DNA of 64,000 nt. Source: Nocardia paucivorans NBRC 100373 (GTDB lineage Bacteria > Actinomycetota > Actinomycetes > Mycobacteriales > Mycobacteriaceae). The first letter of the stretch is position 1. Every line of letters begins with the position of its first letter. Shown here piece by piece: positions 27,434 to 35,471 of the stretch. The notes beneath the pieces are model-generated. The model worked only from the letters and a program-made list of their open reading frames with translations. It was not told where the DNA came from and searched no databases. A program made the position numbers and the translations under genes. The stretch lies in contig NZ_BAGE01000046.1 in the NCBI RefSeq assembly GCF_000308675.1, positions 124,001-188,000 on the forward strand, read 5' to 3'.

Positions 27434-28480
27434 CTACGGCGGCCGCGGACCGTCCGGCGGCCGGGCCCGATACTCCGGCTGCGCTCCACCCGGCGCCCGA
27501 CGGAAACCGGGCAGGTCGATCGCGGTCGGGGTGGACGCCGTTGCCCTCGGCGGCGGATACGGCCGTGGTGGCGGCGAATGCGGCGCCACCCGCGCACGAC
27601 CGGCAGGCGGGTACGGGTGGGCGGGCGCGTAACCGCCCAGGGGTCCGTGGGCCCGCAGCGCGTGCCGGGCGGCCTGGGCGAATTCCGAGCAGCTGGAGTA
27701 GCGGTCCTCGCGGTCCTTGGCCAGGGCGCGGGCCAGCACATCGTCCAGTGCGGCCGGCAGCCCCGGACGCAATCGGCTGGGGCGCGGTATCGGGGAGCGC
27801 AGATGACCGTTGATGATCTCGACCGGATTCCTCCCCGGATAGGGCGGTCGGCCGGTCAACAGCCAAAACAGCGTGCAGGCCAGGGAATACTGATCGCCCC
27901 GGTGGTCCAGCGTGGTGCCGAGCAGTTGCTCCGGAGCGGCATAGGCCAGGGTCGCGGTAATGGTGCCAGGGGCCGCGAGCGTGGTTTCCGCGTCCCGCCG
28001 ACCGGCAATGCCGAAGTCGGTGAGCAGCACCCGTTCCGGTTGCCCGATCGGGGCCTTGGCCAGCAGGATATTGGCCGGTTTCACATCTCGGTGCAGTACC
28101 TGGTTGGCGTGGGCGAAATCCAACGCCTCCGCGGTGTCGGCGATGATCTGCACGGCCCGATTCGGATCGAGCACTTTCACATCGATACTCGCGGCGTCCG
28201 CGCCGGCGACATACTGCATCGAGATCCACAACTGTTGGTTCTCGTCACCGCGGTCGTAGACGGTGACGATATTGGGGTGCTCCAACCGGGCGGCCAGTTC
28301 GGCCTCGCGGTCGAATCGACGGCGAATCTCGTTGTCGGTGTAGAGCCGTGGGTCGAGTAGTTTCAGGGCCACCAGACGAGGCAGCCGGGGATGACGGGCG
28401 AGGAAGACCATGGCCATCCCGCCCACTCCCAGCCGGCGCCGGATGACATAGCCCGCGAAGTTGTCACCACGCTCCAGCAT
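27434..28480 (-). CDS. Soluble Ser/Thr protein kinase, tandem paralogue
   Basis: A 348-residue paralogue of the kinase downstream, co-linear with it through the catalytic domain: LGVGGMAMVF loop, Lys40, HRD at 130-132, DFG at 155-157 and the same APEQLLG and DQYSLACTLFWLLTG segments. After about residue 270 it has only a Pro/Arg-rich tail and no transmembrane helix, so it is predicted cytoplasmic. ATG 28480 aligns with the neighbour's start. The two genes lie in tandem 176 bases apart and look like an old duplication with loss of the sensor half in this copy. Confidence 0.9.
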   Translation of the reverse strand: MLERGDNFAGYVIRRRLGVGGMAMVFLARHPRLPRLVALKLLDPRLYTDNEIRRRFDREAELAARLEHPNIVTVYDRGDENQQLWISMQYVAGADAASIDVKVLDPNRAVQIIADTAEALDFAHANQVLHRDVKPANILLAKAPIGQPERVLLTDFGIAGRRDAETTLAAPGTITATLAYAAPEQLLGTTLDHRGDQYSLACTLFWLLTGRPPYPGRNPVEIINGHLRSPIPRPSRLRPGLPAALDDVLARALAKDREDRYSSCSEFAQAARHALRAHGPLGGYAPAHPYPPAGRARVAPHSPPPRPYPPPRATASTPTAIDLPGFRRAPGGAQPEYRARPPDGPRPP

Positions 28481-28666
28481 CGGCGGAAACCCCCTAGTCG
28501 GGTCGAAAGCAGTGCTACTGGTGTATCTCTCCCCACGGCGTACACGCAAGGCGATCACCGTGGTGCGGACAACGGCCCCCACGATGCGATGGCATCGCGG
28601 GGACGCGCCGCCGATCGCGACCCGACACCCGGCCGGGCCGAACGAGAGCCCTTATAGGGTTGGCCC

Positions 28667-29437
28667 ATGCGCATTGGAGCACATGTCCGCCTCGACAGCG
28701 ACCCGATCGGTTTCGGCGAACGGCTCGGCGCCGATGTCATCCAACTCTTCGTGACCGATCCGCAGAGTTGGGACAAACCGCAACCCCATCCGCGGGCCAC
28801 CGAGATCCTGGCCGCCCCGATCGATGTGGTGGTGCATTCGTCGTACCAGATCAATGTGGCGAGTGTGAACAACAGATTGCGCATGCCCTCGCGTAATGCG
28901 GTGGCACAGCAGGCCGAGGCCGCCGCGGAGATCGGCGCGTTCGGATTGGTCGTCCACGGCGGTCATGTTCGCTCCGACGACGAGATCGAGGCCGGGATCG
29001 TCAACTGGCGCAAATTGTTCGAACGACAGGAGGACAAGGGGGGTTTCGCGGTTCCCATTCTGATCGAGAACACCGCGGGGGGAAAACATGCCATGGCCCG
29101 GCATTTCGACACCATAGCCCGGCTGTGGGACGCGGTGGGCGACTACGGCGCCGGTTTCTGTCTGGACACCTGTCACGCCTGGGCGGGCGGGGAGGACCTG
29201 GTCGGGGTGGTGGAGCGAATTCGCGGCATCACCGGTCGCATCGATCTGGTGCATCTGAACTCCTCGCGTGACGAGTTCAACTCCGGCGCCGATCGGCATG
29301 CCAACTTCGCCGAGGGCACCATCGACCCACAGCTGCTGGTCGAGGTGTGCCGCACCGCGGACGCCCCCGTGGTCCTGGAGACCCCCGCCGAGGGGCTCGC
29401 CGACGATTTGGCCTACCTGCGCGAACACGTCGGCTGA
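28667..29437 (+). CDS. nfo: Endonuclease IV (apurinic/apyrimidinic endonuclease)
   Basis: Base-excision repair enzyme that cuts the backbone 5' of abasic sites with three zinc ions. The 256-residue TIM barrel shows the metal ligands in order: VVHSSY, VVHGGH, LIENTAGG (Glu), CLDTCHAW (Asp/His), VHLNSSRDEFNSGADRHAN (His, Asp, His) and LETP (Glu). Length is typical of actinobacterial versions. Divergent from the kinase gene. Confidence 0.93.
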   Translation: MRIGAHVRLDSDPIGFGERLGADVIQLFVTDPQSWDKPQPHPRATEILAAPIDVVVHSSYQINVASVNNRLRMPSRNAVAQQAEAAAEIGAFGLVVHGGHVRSDDEIEAGIVNWRKLFERQEDKGGFAVPILIENTAGGKHAMARHFDTIARLWDAVGDYGAGFCLDTCHAWAGGEDLVGVVERIRGITGRIDLVHLNSSRDEFNSGADRHANFAEGTIDPQLLVEVCRTADAPVVLETPAEGLADDLAYLREHVG

Positions 29438-29798
29438 CGGCCGAGTTGGACGGTAGTTCACACTTGTCGACATGAGTATTCGGTCGTGGGACGGTTCAGG
29501 CGTCCCGGAGCTGGGCAATGATCCGATCGCACGACGCGCCGATGTGCGGTCGGATCGTCTGCTGTCCGGCCGGGGCGGGGCGAGACGATGAGGCGCCGTC
29601 GTATCGCCCGGCGGCCACGGAACCGCGCCGGAACGGAACTGCGCGCACCCGCCCACCGTCGACCTACGGTGCATCCGAACCCCGCCGGGATGAACGAGAA
29701 ACCGTGCGGAGGTGTGATGTGCGTACGTCCCGCGCCCGGGGAAAGCCGGCCTGCGAATCGGGAGAACGGCTCGTGAACAGGGAGAACAAGGAGCAGCG
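29438..29798. other. Intergenic region, no gene recognised
   Basis: 361 bases between the endonuclease IV gene and the lyase gene. Several short frames cross it on both strands, but none shows a recognisable domain or a good ribosome site. It presumably holds the promoter of the lyase gene, which has AAGGAG directly before its ATG. Confidence 0.4.
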
Positions 29799-30746
29799 AT
29801 GACACCGACTCCGCCCGCGGACGACAGGAGCGAGCCGATTCTGCGTGATGTCACCCTGCGCGACGGCCTGCAGCTGACCGGCAAGATGCTACCGGTGGAG
29901 CGTAAGGCGGAGATCGTTCGTCGGCTGCTGGCGCTGGGGGTGCCGGCGCTGGAAATCGGTTCCATGGCGCGGCCGGATCTGGTCCCTCCGATGGCCAACA
30001 GTATGGAACTGGTCGAGATGCTCACCCCGGACGAACTCGAGCGGTGCTGGTTGTGGGTGGCCACCCCCCGGCACGTCGAACGAGCGGCGGACGCCGGGGT
30101 GCGCAATTTCCAGTACTGCTTCTCGGTGTCGGATGCCCACAACCGCGCCAATATCGGCCGCGACACCGAGGCCAGCCTGGCCGCCATGCCGGACGCGGTG
30201 GCGGCGAGCGCCACCGTCGACGGCAGCATCCAACTGTGTCTGGCGACGGCGTTCACCTGTCCGTTCGAGGGCACGATCGACCCCGAGCGGGTATTGGCCA
30301 TCGCCGCTGATCCGCGTACCGCGGGCGCCGACGACATCGTGCTGGCCGATACTCTGGGTCAGGCGTATCCCGCGCAGGTCGCCGCCCTGGTGGCGGCGGT
30401 GCGCGAGGCGAACCCGAGTCGGCGGATCGTCTTCCACGGCCACGACACCTGGGGTATGGGAGTGGCCAATTCGTTGGCCGCGATCGAGGCCGGCGCCGCG
30501 GTGGTCGACGGTTCACTGGGTGGTCTGGGCGGTTGCCCTTTCGCGCCCGGCGCGAGCGGAAACACTCCCACCGAGGATCTGCTCTTCGCCACCCGCCCAT
30601 CCTGGTTCACACCCGAGACCCTGGCGGGCCTGGTGGCGCTCACCGACGGTGTCCTCGACGAACTCGGCGAACCCAATCGCTCGCGCACCACCGAGGGCGC
30701 TCGGTCGAAGGCATCGGCGTTCGAATGGGTGGTCGCCGCGTCCTGA
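29799..30746 (+). CDS. Hydroxymethylglutaryl-CoA lyase-like enzyme
   Basis: A DRE-TIM metallolyase of 315 residues. The barrel start RDVTLRDGLQ carries the metal and catalytic Arg/Asp pair; HGHDTWGMGVANS supplies the two metal-binding His; GGLGGCPFAPGASGN matches the HMG-CoA lyase signature with its catalytic Cys. Expected to cleave HMG-CoA to acetoacetate and acetyl-CoA in leucine or related branched-acid breakdown; other acyl-CoA lyase specificities are possible. AAGGAG lies five bases before the ATG. Confidence 0.88.
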   Translation: MTPTPPADDRSEPILRDVTLRDGLQLTGKMLPVERKAEIVRRLLALGVPALEIGSMARPDLVPPMANSMELVEMLTPDELERCWLWVATPRHVERAADAGVRNFQYCFSVSDAHNRANIGRDTEASLAAMPDAVAASATVDGSIQLCLATAFTCPFEGTIDPERVLAIAADPRTAGADDIVLADTLGQAYPAQVAALVAAVREANPSRRIVFHGHDTWGMGVANSLAAIEAGAAVVDGSLGGLGGCPFAPGASGNTPTEDLLFATRPSWFTPETLAGLVALTDGVLDELGEPNRSRTTEGARSKASAFEWVVAAS

Positions 30747-30749
30747 CCA

Positions 30750-31973
30750 CTAACGCCGGGGTACACCGGGCATACCGGCGAAGAGCAGTTCGAAGACCGT
30801 TGGATGGTTCGGGTAGATCTTCGTGGACGGTACGAAGGGGGTGATCTCGGCGGTATCGGTGACGGCGTAGTCGGCGTGGCTGCCGGGTGCGCGGTCGAGG
30901 ATGCCCTTACAGTTCGGCCCACCGGTCGCATTGACCTTCGGCAGATCCTCCGGGTACGTGTAGGCCTCGGCGCCGTACATGAAACCGGCATTGAACGACG
31001 CACCCGGGTTGCGACCGCCGAACAGATCCTCGGCCAGCGGCATGGCTCGGGCCAGTCCCAGAATCACGCAGTTCGGCACCGGTTTGTACTCGTCGAGCAG
31101 ATCGGCCGTCGGCCGCAGTAACTCCAGGGCGGTGCCCAGCGGTTGTTCGTTCTCCCGCAGCACCGCACCGATGGTGTCGGCCAGGCCGATGACGTTCAGC
31201 AGCAGGATGTCCGGATTCCCGGCGTTGTCGGCGATCGTCGTCCCGGTCGCCTGGGCATTTCGCAGGATGCGCAGCAGGTCGGGGGCGGTATCGGCATAGC
31301 TGCCCGCGACCGCGGCGGTGGCCTGGATATCGCGGCGCAGGGCGGGCAGGCTCGGGTCGATCTCCCGCAGATAGGCGTCGGCCCGCACCAGCAGGTCTCC
31401 CAATGCACGGCCTCTGCCCTGTAGTGCGGTGCCGAAAGCGGTGAGGGTGGCATTGAGCTCGGCCGGTTCGACCATGTCCAATACCTCGGCAAGCCGTTCG
31501 AAGAGAGTGTTGAACTCGACGGTTACCGAGTCACCACGCAGCACCGTGCCCGGCCGCAGCCGCCTGGAGGGCATCGCCGGTTCCACGAGGTGGACGTATT
31601 TGGCGCCGAACACGGTGGTGGAGCGAATATCGACCAGCACATTGGCCGGAACCAGCCGCATCATGGCCGGATCCAGCTCGAGTTCCAATCGCACCCCGTC
31701 CTGGGTCGTTTCGACGGCGCCGACCCGCCCGATGTGGACGCCGCGAAATTTCACCTCGGCGTCGGGGTCCAGCATCAGTCCGCTACGCGGCACCTCCACG
31801 GCCACCGGTTCGTGGGGAGTGAAACCACCGCCGAACATGATCAGCGCGACGGCCACGACCAGCGCGGCGACGAGCACCATGGCCAGGCCCGCGACCTTCG
31901 GCCGGACCACCGCCCACACCGCCCGCCACGGGGCGAACCTGCCGGCCGGGGTGCGCCGTAACGATCCCACCAC
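30750..31973 (-). CDS. Solitary MceA-type lipid/steroid-transport protein
   Basis: A 407-residue Mce protein: N-terminal transmembrane helix (about 30-50), an MlaD/MCE domain (about 52-135: RSGLMLDPDAEVKFRGVHIG...VDIRSTTVFGAKYV), a long helical region, and a C-terminal section with AEAYTYPEDLPKVNATGGPNC that recalls MceA. Mce proteins form envelope-spanning tunnels for lipids or sterols, normally as six genes with two yrbE permeases; none of these is in the window. The start is GTG with AGGCAGGTGAG upstream. An operator shared with the P450 cluster lies 60-75 bases upstream, linking it to that regulon. Confidence 0.87.
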   Translation of the reverse strand: MVGSLRRTPAGRFAPWRAVWAVVRPKVAGLAMVLVAALVVAVALIMFGGGFTPHEPVAVEVPRSGLMLDPDAEVKFRGVHIGRVGAVETTQDGVRLELELDPAMMRLVPANVLVDIRSTTVFGAKYVHLVEPAMPSRRLRPGTVLRGDSVTVEFNTLFERLAEVLDMVEPAELNATLTAFGTALQGRGRALGDLLVRADAYLREIDPSLPALRRDIQATAAVAGSYADTAPDLLRILRNAQATGTTIADNAGNPDILLLNVIGLADTIGAVLRENEQPLGTALELLRPTADLLDEYKPVPNCVILGLARAMPLAEDLFGGRNPGASFNAGFMYGAEAYTYPEDLPKVNATGGPNCKGILDRAPGSHADYAVTDTAEITPFVPSTKIYPNHPTVFELLFAGMPGVPRR

Positions 31974-32030
31974 TCACCTGCCTAGCAACGATTCGGTACC
32001 CCGGTGTACCGATCGACTATGCCGGATTTA

Positions 32031-32048
32031 TGTCCAGACAGATGTCCA
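32031..32048 (-). promoter_or_regulatory. TetR-type operator upstream of the mce gene
   Basis: On the minus strand this reads TGGACATCTGTCTGGACA: three 4-base half-sites GACA, TGTC, GACA spaced by two bases. It matches the copy at 38788-38805 at 15 of the first 16 bases and lies about 60-75 bases upstream of the mce start codon. Confidence 0.65.
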
Positions 32049-32143
32049 TAATAGAGGGTGGGTACGCCCCAGGGTCGGTTTTCGCAGAGGTAGCACACCT
32101 TCCGCCCATACGCGCCGCAACCACTCCGAACGGCAACGAAAAA

Positions 32144-32168
32144 GCCCGCTCACCCATGGCGAGCGGGC
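32144..32168 (-). terminator. Rho-independent terminator of the glutathione peroxidase gene
   Basis: Perfect 8-bp stem GCCCGCTC/GAGCGGGC with a nine-base loop; on the minus strand it is followed by TTTTTCG. It lies 45 bases beyond the peroxidase stop codon. Confidence 0.85.
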
Positions 32169-32213
32169 TCGGAGGGAGTCCGGTCGGCCTCGTAACCGCG
32201 ATAAACGCGGTCG

Positions 32214-32711
32214 TCAGGCGGCGCCGTCCACGGCGGACTCGATCGCCGATACCAGCGCGGGCGCATCGGGGGCGGTGGTCGGACGGAAGCGGGCGAGCAC
32301 CGCGCCGTCCCTGCCGATCAGAAACTTTTCGAAGTTCCACTGCACATCCCCGGCGGCACCTTCGGCGTCGGCGGTTTCCACCAGCTCCCGATACAGCGGA
32401 TGCCGATTGTCCCCATTGACGTCGGCCTTCTCCAGCAGCGGAAAATCCACTCCATAGGTGGTGGAACAGAACTGCTGGATCTCCTCGGCGCTACCGGGCT
32501 CCTGTCCCATGAACTGGTTGCACGGAAAACCGATCACACTGAAACCCCGTGCACCGTATTTCCGGTGCAACTCGACCAGACCCGAATACTGTGGGGTCAA
32601 ACCACATTTGGATGCGACATTGACCAGCAGGATAACTTTGTCCGCGGCCAGGTCCGCCAGTGTCGACTCCGCACCGGACAGTGTCCGCACCGGGATATCT
32701 CGGACGTTCAT
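32214..32711 (-). CDS. Glutathione peroxidase-family thiol peroxidase
   Basis: A 165-residue thioredoxin-fold peroxidase. The peroxidatic Cys is in NVASKCGLTPQYSGL (Cys, not selenocysteine), with the conserved GFPCNQF (second Cys and Gln) and WNFEKFLI (Trp, Asn). Actinobacterial members use thioredoxin or mycothiol systems rather than glutathione. ATG 32711 gives the usual MNVRDIPV start; ATG 32729, six codons earlier, is also possible. Immediately upstream lies a relic of a P450 3' end. A clear terminator follows the gene. Confidence 0.92.
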   Translation of the reverse strand: MNVRDIPVRTLSGAESTLADLAADKVILLVNVASKCGLTPQYSGLVELHRKYGARGFSVIGFPCNQFMGQEPGSAEEIQQFCSTTYGVDFPLLEKADVNGDNRHPLYRELVETADAEGAAGDVQWNFEKFLIGRDGAVLARFRPTTAPDAPALVSAIESAVDGAA

Positions 32712-32730
32712 TCGTATCGCACCTGTCATT

Positions 32731-32786
32731 CTCGATTTCGTAGATCCGGCCCGAGCGCAACCGTACCGGATCCGAGACCGACCGCA
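32731..32786 (-). pseudogene. Relic of a P450 gene 3' end (CYP125-like)
   Basis: About 80% identical to 35496-35551, which encodes the last part of the CYP125-like protein. Read on the minus strand it gives RSVSDPVRLRSGRIYEI against RSITDPVRLRSGWINGI in the intact gene. Similarity stops on both sides. It sits directly before the peroxidase start and forms a same-orientation repeat that brackets the zeta-toxin genes. Confidence 0.7.
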
Positions 32787-32842
32787 CCGCCACTCGCCCC
32801 TGTGGTAACCGCCCCGCGAGGGTGATCGTGAGCGCTCTCGGA

Positions 32843-33649
32843 TCACGCCGGGCCGGAGCCGAGGACAGCCCAGTTGCCGCGACGACACTGGCGACGCAGA
32901 TTGAGGTTCAGTTGCCGCATCGGCTCGGGCACCATGGTCAGTTCGAGTTCCACTCGATACCCACAGTCGCGAAAAACGGCGGCGAAAGCTTCCGCGTGAT
33001 CGGGCAGTTTCGTCCCGATCTCCAACACGACATCGCTGCCCGCCTCGATCACCGCATCAACCGCCAGCGCCGTCCAGCCGAGCGCGTCGGCCATCACCAC
33101 CTCGGCGGCCGCCGTGTCCTCCGCCAACACCAGATCCCAACTACGCGGATGGTATACCTGCAACATCTCGGGATCGATGATCGCGGGTTCGGCCCCGGAC
33201 CACGACTCCACCAAACCATGAACCGCGGTGGTCTTACCGGTCGCGGGCGGGCCTGCGACTATCACCGCGGCCGGGTTGCGGCTGCGGTGTAGTTCCCCGA
33301 GTATCTCCGGGCGTATCGAGTACTCGAATATCGCACCGTGCTCGTCCCGGTCGAGTCGGTAACTTTCCGGGTCCGACCGTATCGGCCCTCGATCCTCCGG
33401 CTCGGCGATCTTCTGAGCCAGAGCCGTTCCCCATTCTCTGATCTTCGCGGTGACCGTCGAGACCTCCGCCGGCTCGAGCGTCCGCAATTCGGCCAGATAG
33501 TCCCTGCGCAGAGCGGCCATATCCATTTCTGCCGTGACATCACCGCCCCGGACGGCTCGCAACTCGACCGCGGTGCATTGCGCCATCAAACCGCTACATA
33601 TGTCGACAGCGCATTCGTAGTACAGCGCCTCGTCCCATTCGGTTTCCAT
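32843..33649 (-). CDS. Zeta-toxin-family kinase 1
   Basis: A 268-residue protein with a helical N-terminal half and a zeta-toxin P-loop kinase domain: Walker A IVAGPPATGKTTAVH (about residue 140) and IIDPEMLQVYHPR, matching the D..R..HP substrate loop. Zeta toxins phosphorylate UDP-N-acetylglucosamine and block wall synthesis; whether this one does is unknown. ATG 33649 was chosen over the ORF start at 33736, which lacks a ribosome site. No epsilon-like antitoxin gene is adjacent. Two 15-bp direct repeats lie upstream. Confidence 0.78.
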   Translation of the reverse strand: METEWDEALYYECAVDICSGLMAQCTAVELRAVRGGDVTAEMDMAALRRDYLAELRTLEPAEVSTVTAKIREWGTALAQKIAEPEDRGPIRSDPESYRLDRDEHGAIFEYSIRPEILGELHRSRNPAAVIVAGPPATGKTTAVHGLVESWSGAEPAIIDPEMLQVYHPRSWDLVLAEDTAAAEVVMADALGWTALAVDAVIEAGSDVVLEIGTKLPDHAEAFAAVFRDCGYRVELELTMVPEPMRQLNLNLRRQCRRGNWAVLGSGPA

Positions 33650-33775
33650 ACCGAATCGACATCTCCCTCTTCCCTCGGCCGCAGTATGCCCGGGAACCGC
33701 CACGAGGCGATGTGGGCAATCTTCGCTGCGGGTCAACGGCCGCCCGAAACGACAGCCCGGTCCGAACCCACAACC

Positions 33776-33805
33776 TACTGCAGAATCGCGTACTGCAGAA
33801 TCGCG
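33776..33805. repeat. Two tandem copies of a 15-bp direct repeat
   Basis: TACTGCAGAATCGCG occurs twice without a gap, about 130-155 bases upstream of the zeta-toxin 1 start and between the two zeta genes. It could be a binding site for an autoregulator or a small duplication. Confidence 0.9.
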
Positions 33806-33898
33806 ACGTGGGCTCGCCCCGACGCCGGCCTTTCCCCACCGATATGCCGTGTCCCACCCGACGATGAGTACCGTCTGTCGAGAAGCCGGTCATGACAG

Positions 33899-35116
33899 CT
33901 ACGTGAAAAACCCATACTGTTGGCGGAAATCCAGGACCTCCTGGGCCACCGGCCCCCATCGTACGCGGTCCTGGAGCTCCGACATCACCGTCTCCACTGT
34001 TGCTTCCACGTCCCAGAGCCGACGCTCGATCGTGGCTCTCTCCTCTGTGGTGAGCGGTCGATCCCTTTCCCTGCTCAGCGTCTCCCACCCGTCCGGCGGT
34101 TCGCTCCACTGCCCATCATCGCCCCGATGGTTCTCGTAAAGGATTTCGGTCCGGTTGCGAACCCTGATGGTATCGGCCCAGCCCTCGGCCTCCGCGCGCC
34201 GGAGGAGCTCCTCTGTGCCTCGATAGGAAACATCATGGTCTTTGGCCGGCACCCTGCGCCCGAATCCATCTTCCAGCCGACCGTATACGAATCGTTCGAT
34301 CATCGATAGCCGGCTCTGCACGGCGGGCACGGCAACCGCTTGGATTTCTACCTCATAGCCGGCGTCACGAAAACGTTTGATACGGGCCACCGTACTCGAA
34401 ACATTCGTGGCGGCGGTCTCCAACACCACATTGTATTTCTTCGCAATAAGGTGATCCACCAACATATTGCGCCACTTTTTCGCTGTCGGCCGAATGAGAT
34501 CATGCGCCGTGAGATCGTCTCGTAGATGCAGCTCCTTATATCTCGGATGGTATCGTTCCAGATCGTCAACCTGAACCAGAGCCGCACCACCTCGATCCTC
34601 GAGATCGTGATTTGCCCTGGATATCAGGTGGGTTTTCCCGGCACCGGTCGGACCTACGATCACAATGATCTTGGGCTTTTCCGCCGGTTGTATAGGACCG
34701 CTCGGCCCTCTGGCTCGAGAAACGAGGCGGTTGACCACGGATTTGATATCGCGTTCTTCGGGAGATCGGTCAGTGCGTATGCCGAGAACGTCAGGAAGAA
34801 TTTCCCGTTTGAAGCGCCAGCGGATCTGAAAGGGGTCCAATTCGGCCCCTCGGTCGAATCGCCGGGCGCCGCTTACCACAAGGCCGGCGATTTCACGTGA
34901 CGGCCGGCTCAGCTCACGCACGGAGTCCCAGGAGAGCGCCTCCAACAGCCGCTGAGCTGCCGCGACCATGGCCCGCTTCGGCCCACCAGGACCCTCGAAA
35001 CCAGGTCCGTGGAAGGGATCATCAGGACCTGCCATTGCTCCGCGCCGATGTACGTCCTCTTGGACCTCGAACAACCTCTGTAGAGCGCGGCAACCGCCCG
35101 CCCACAGGAGAAGCAT
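33899..35116 (-). CDS. Zeta-toxin-family kinase 2
   Basis: A 405-residue protein. An N-terminal helical part (1-155) precedes a zeta-toxin domain with Walker A VIVGPTGAGKTHLI (about residue 156-168), the loop VDDLERYHPRY, and NVVLETAATN; a C-terminal helical region follows (about 330-405). Codon use is visibly less GC-biased than in flanking genes, which suggests acquisition. ATG 35116 has AGGAA six bases upstream; ATG 35035 is an alternative. Together with zeta 1 it may form a two-kinase conflict or persistence module; targets are unknown. Confidence 0.77.
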   Translation of the reverse strand: MLLLWAGGCRALQRLFEVQEDVHRRGAMAGPDDPFHGPGFEGPGGPKRAMVAAAQRLLEALSWDSVRELSRPSREIAGLVVSGARRFDRGAELDPFQIRWRFKREILPDVLGIRTDRSPEERDIKSVVNRLVSRARGPSGPIQPAEKPKIIVIVGPTGAGKTHLISRANHDLEDRGGAALVQVDDLERYHPRYKELHLRDDLTAHDLIRPTAKKWRNMLVDHLIAKKYNVVLETAATNVSSTVARIKRFRDAGYEVEIQAVAVPAVQSRLSMIERFVYGRLEDGFGRRVPAKDHDVSYRGTEELLRRAEAEGWADTIRVRNRTEILYENHRGDDGQWSEPPDGWETLSRERDRPLTTEERATIERRLWDVEATVETVMSELQDRVRWGPVAQEVLDFRQQYGFFT

Positions 35117-35471
35117 ACGTTATTCCTGGACGAATGAGGCTCTCCAAGAGAGCAAAGCTATGCACACAGCACGGCCACTTTCGAGCAGAGTTGATAGTCG
35201 ATCGACCACTCCCGGCCGGGCAGATACCCATTACCAACCAGTAATATAGGTTCTGTTGGAACGCTTTTCGGCTCGTCGTTGGTGGAAGTGCGCAGGATTC
35301 GCCGCCCGGAAATCCGGCGAGCGAACCGGTCACGAGAAGCTGTTCCGGATCTCCTTTCGCTGTCACCACACGATTGCCTTGCCGTTCCCATCAGGGGGAA
35401 CCGCAGAAGCCACGGTCGCACCGAAGCCTGATGCACGCCGAACCCTTGCGAAGCACCAGGGTTCAGCGAAA
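35117..35471. other. Intergenic region between the zeta genes and the P450 operon
   Basis: 355 bases of comparatively AT-richer sequence. Short frames cross it on both strands without recognisable domains. A GGTTCTGTTGGAAC-like string (about 35250) resembles ends of some insertion sequences, but no partner end or transposase was found. No promoter or antitoxin gene could be identified. Confidence 0.35.

Noticed and set aside
28652..30337. 561-codon open frame on the minus strand
   Set aside because: Antisense to the endonuclease IV and lyase genes, with low-complexity Ser/Arg/Thr sequence and no domain; typical of GC-rich third-position shadows.
35247..35275. GGTTCTGTTGGAAC string resembling an insertion-sequence end
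   Set aside because: No matching inverted end, target duplication or transposase remnant could be found nearby.
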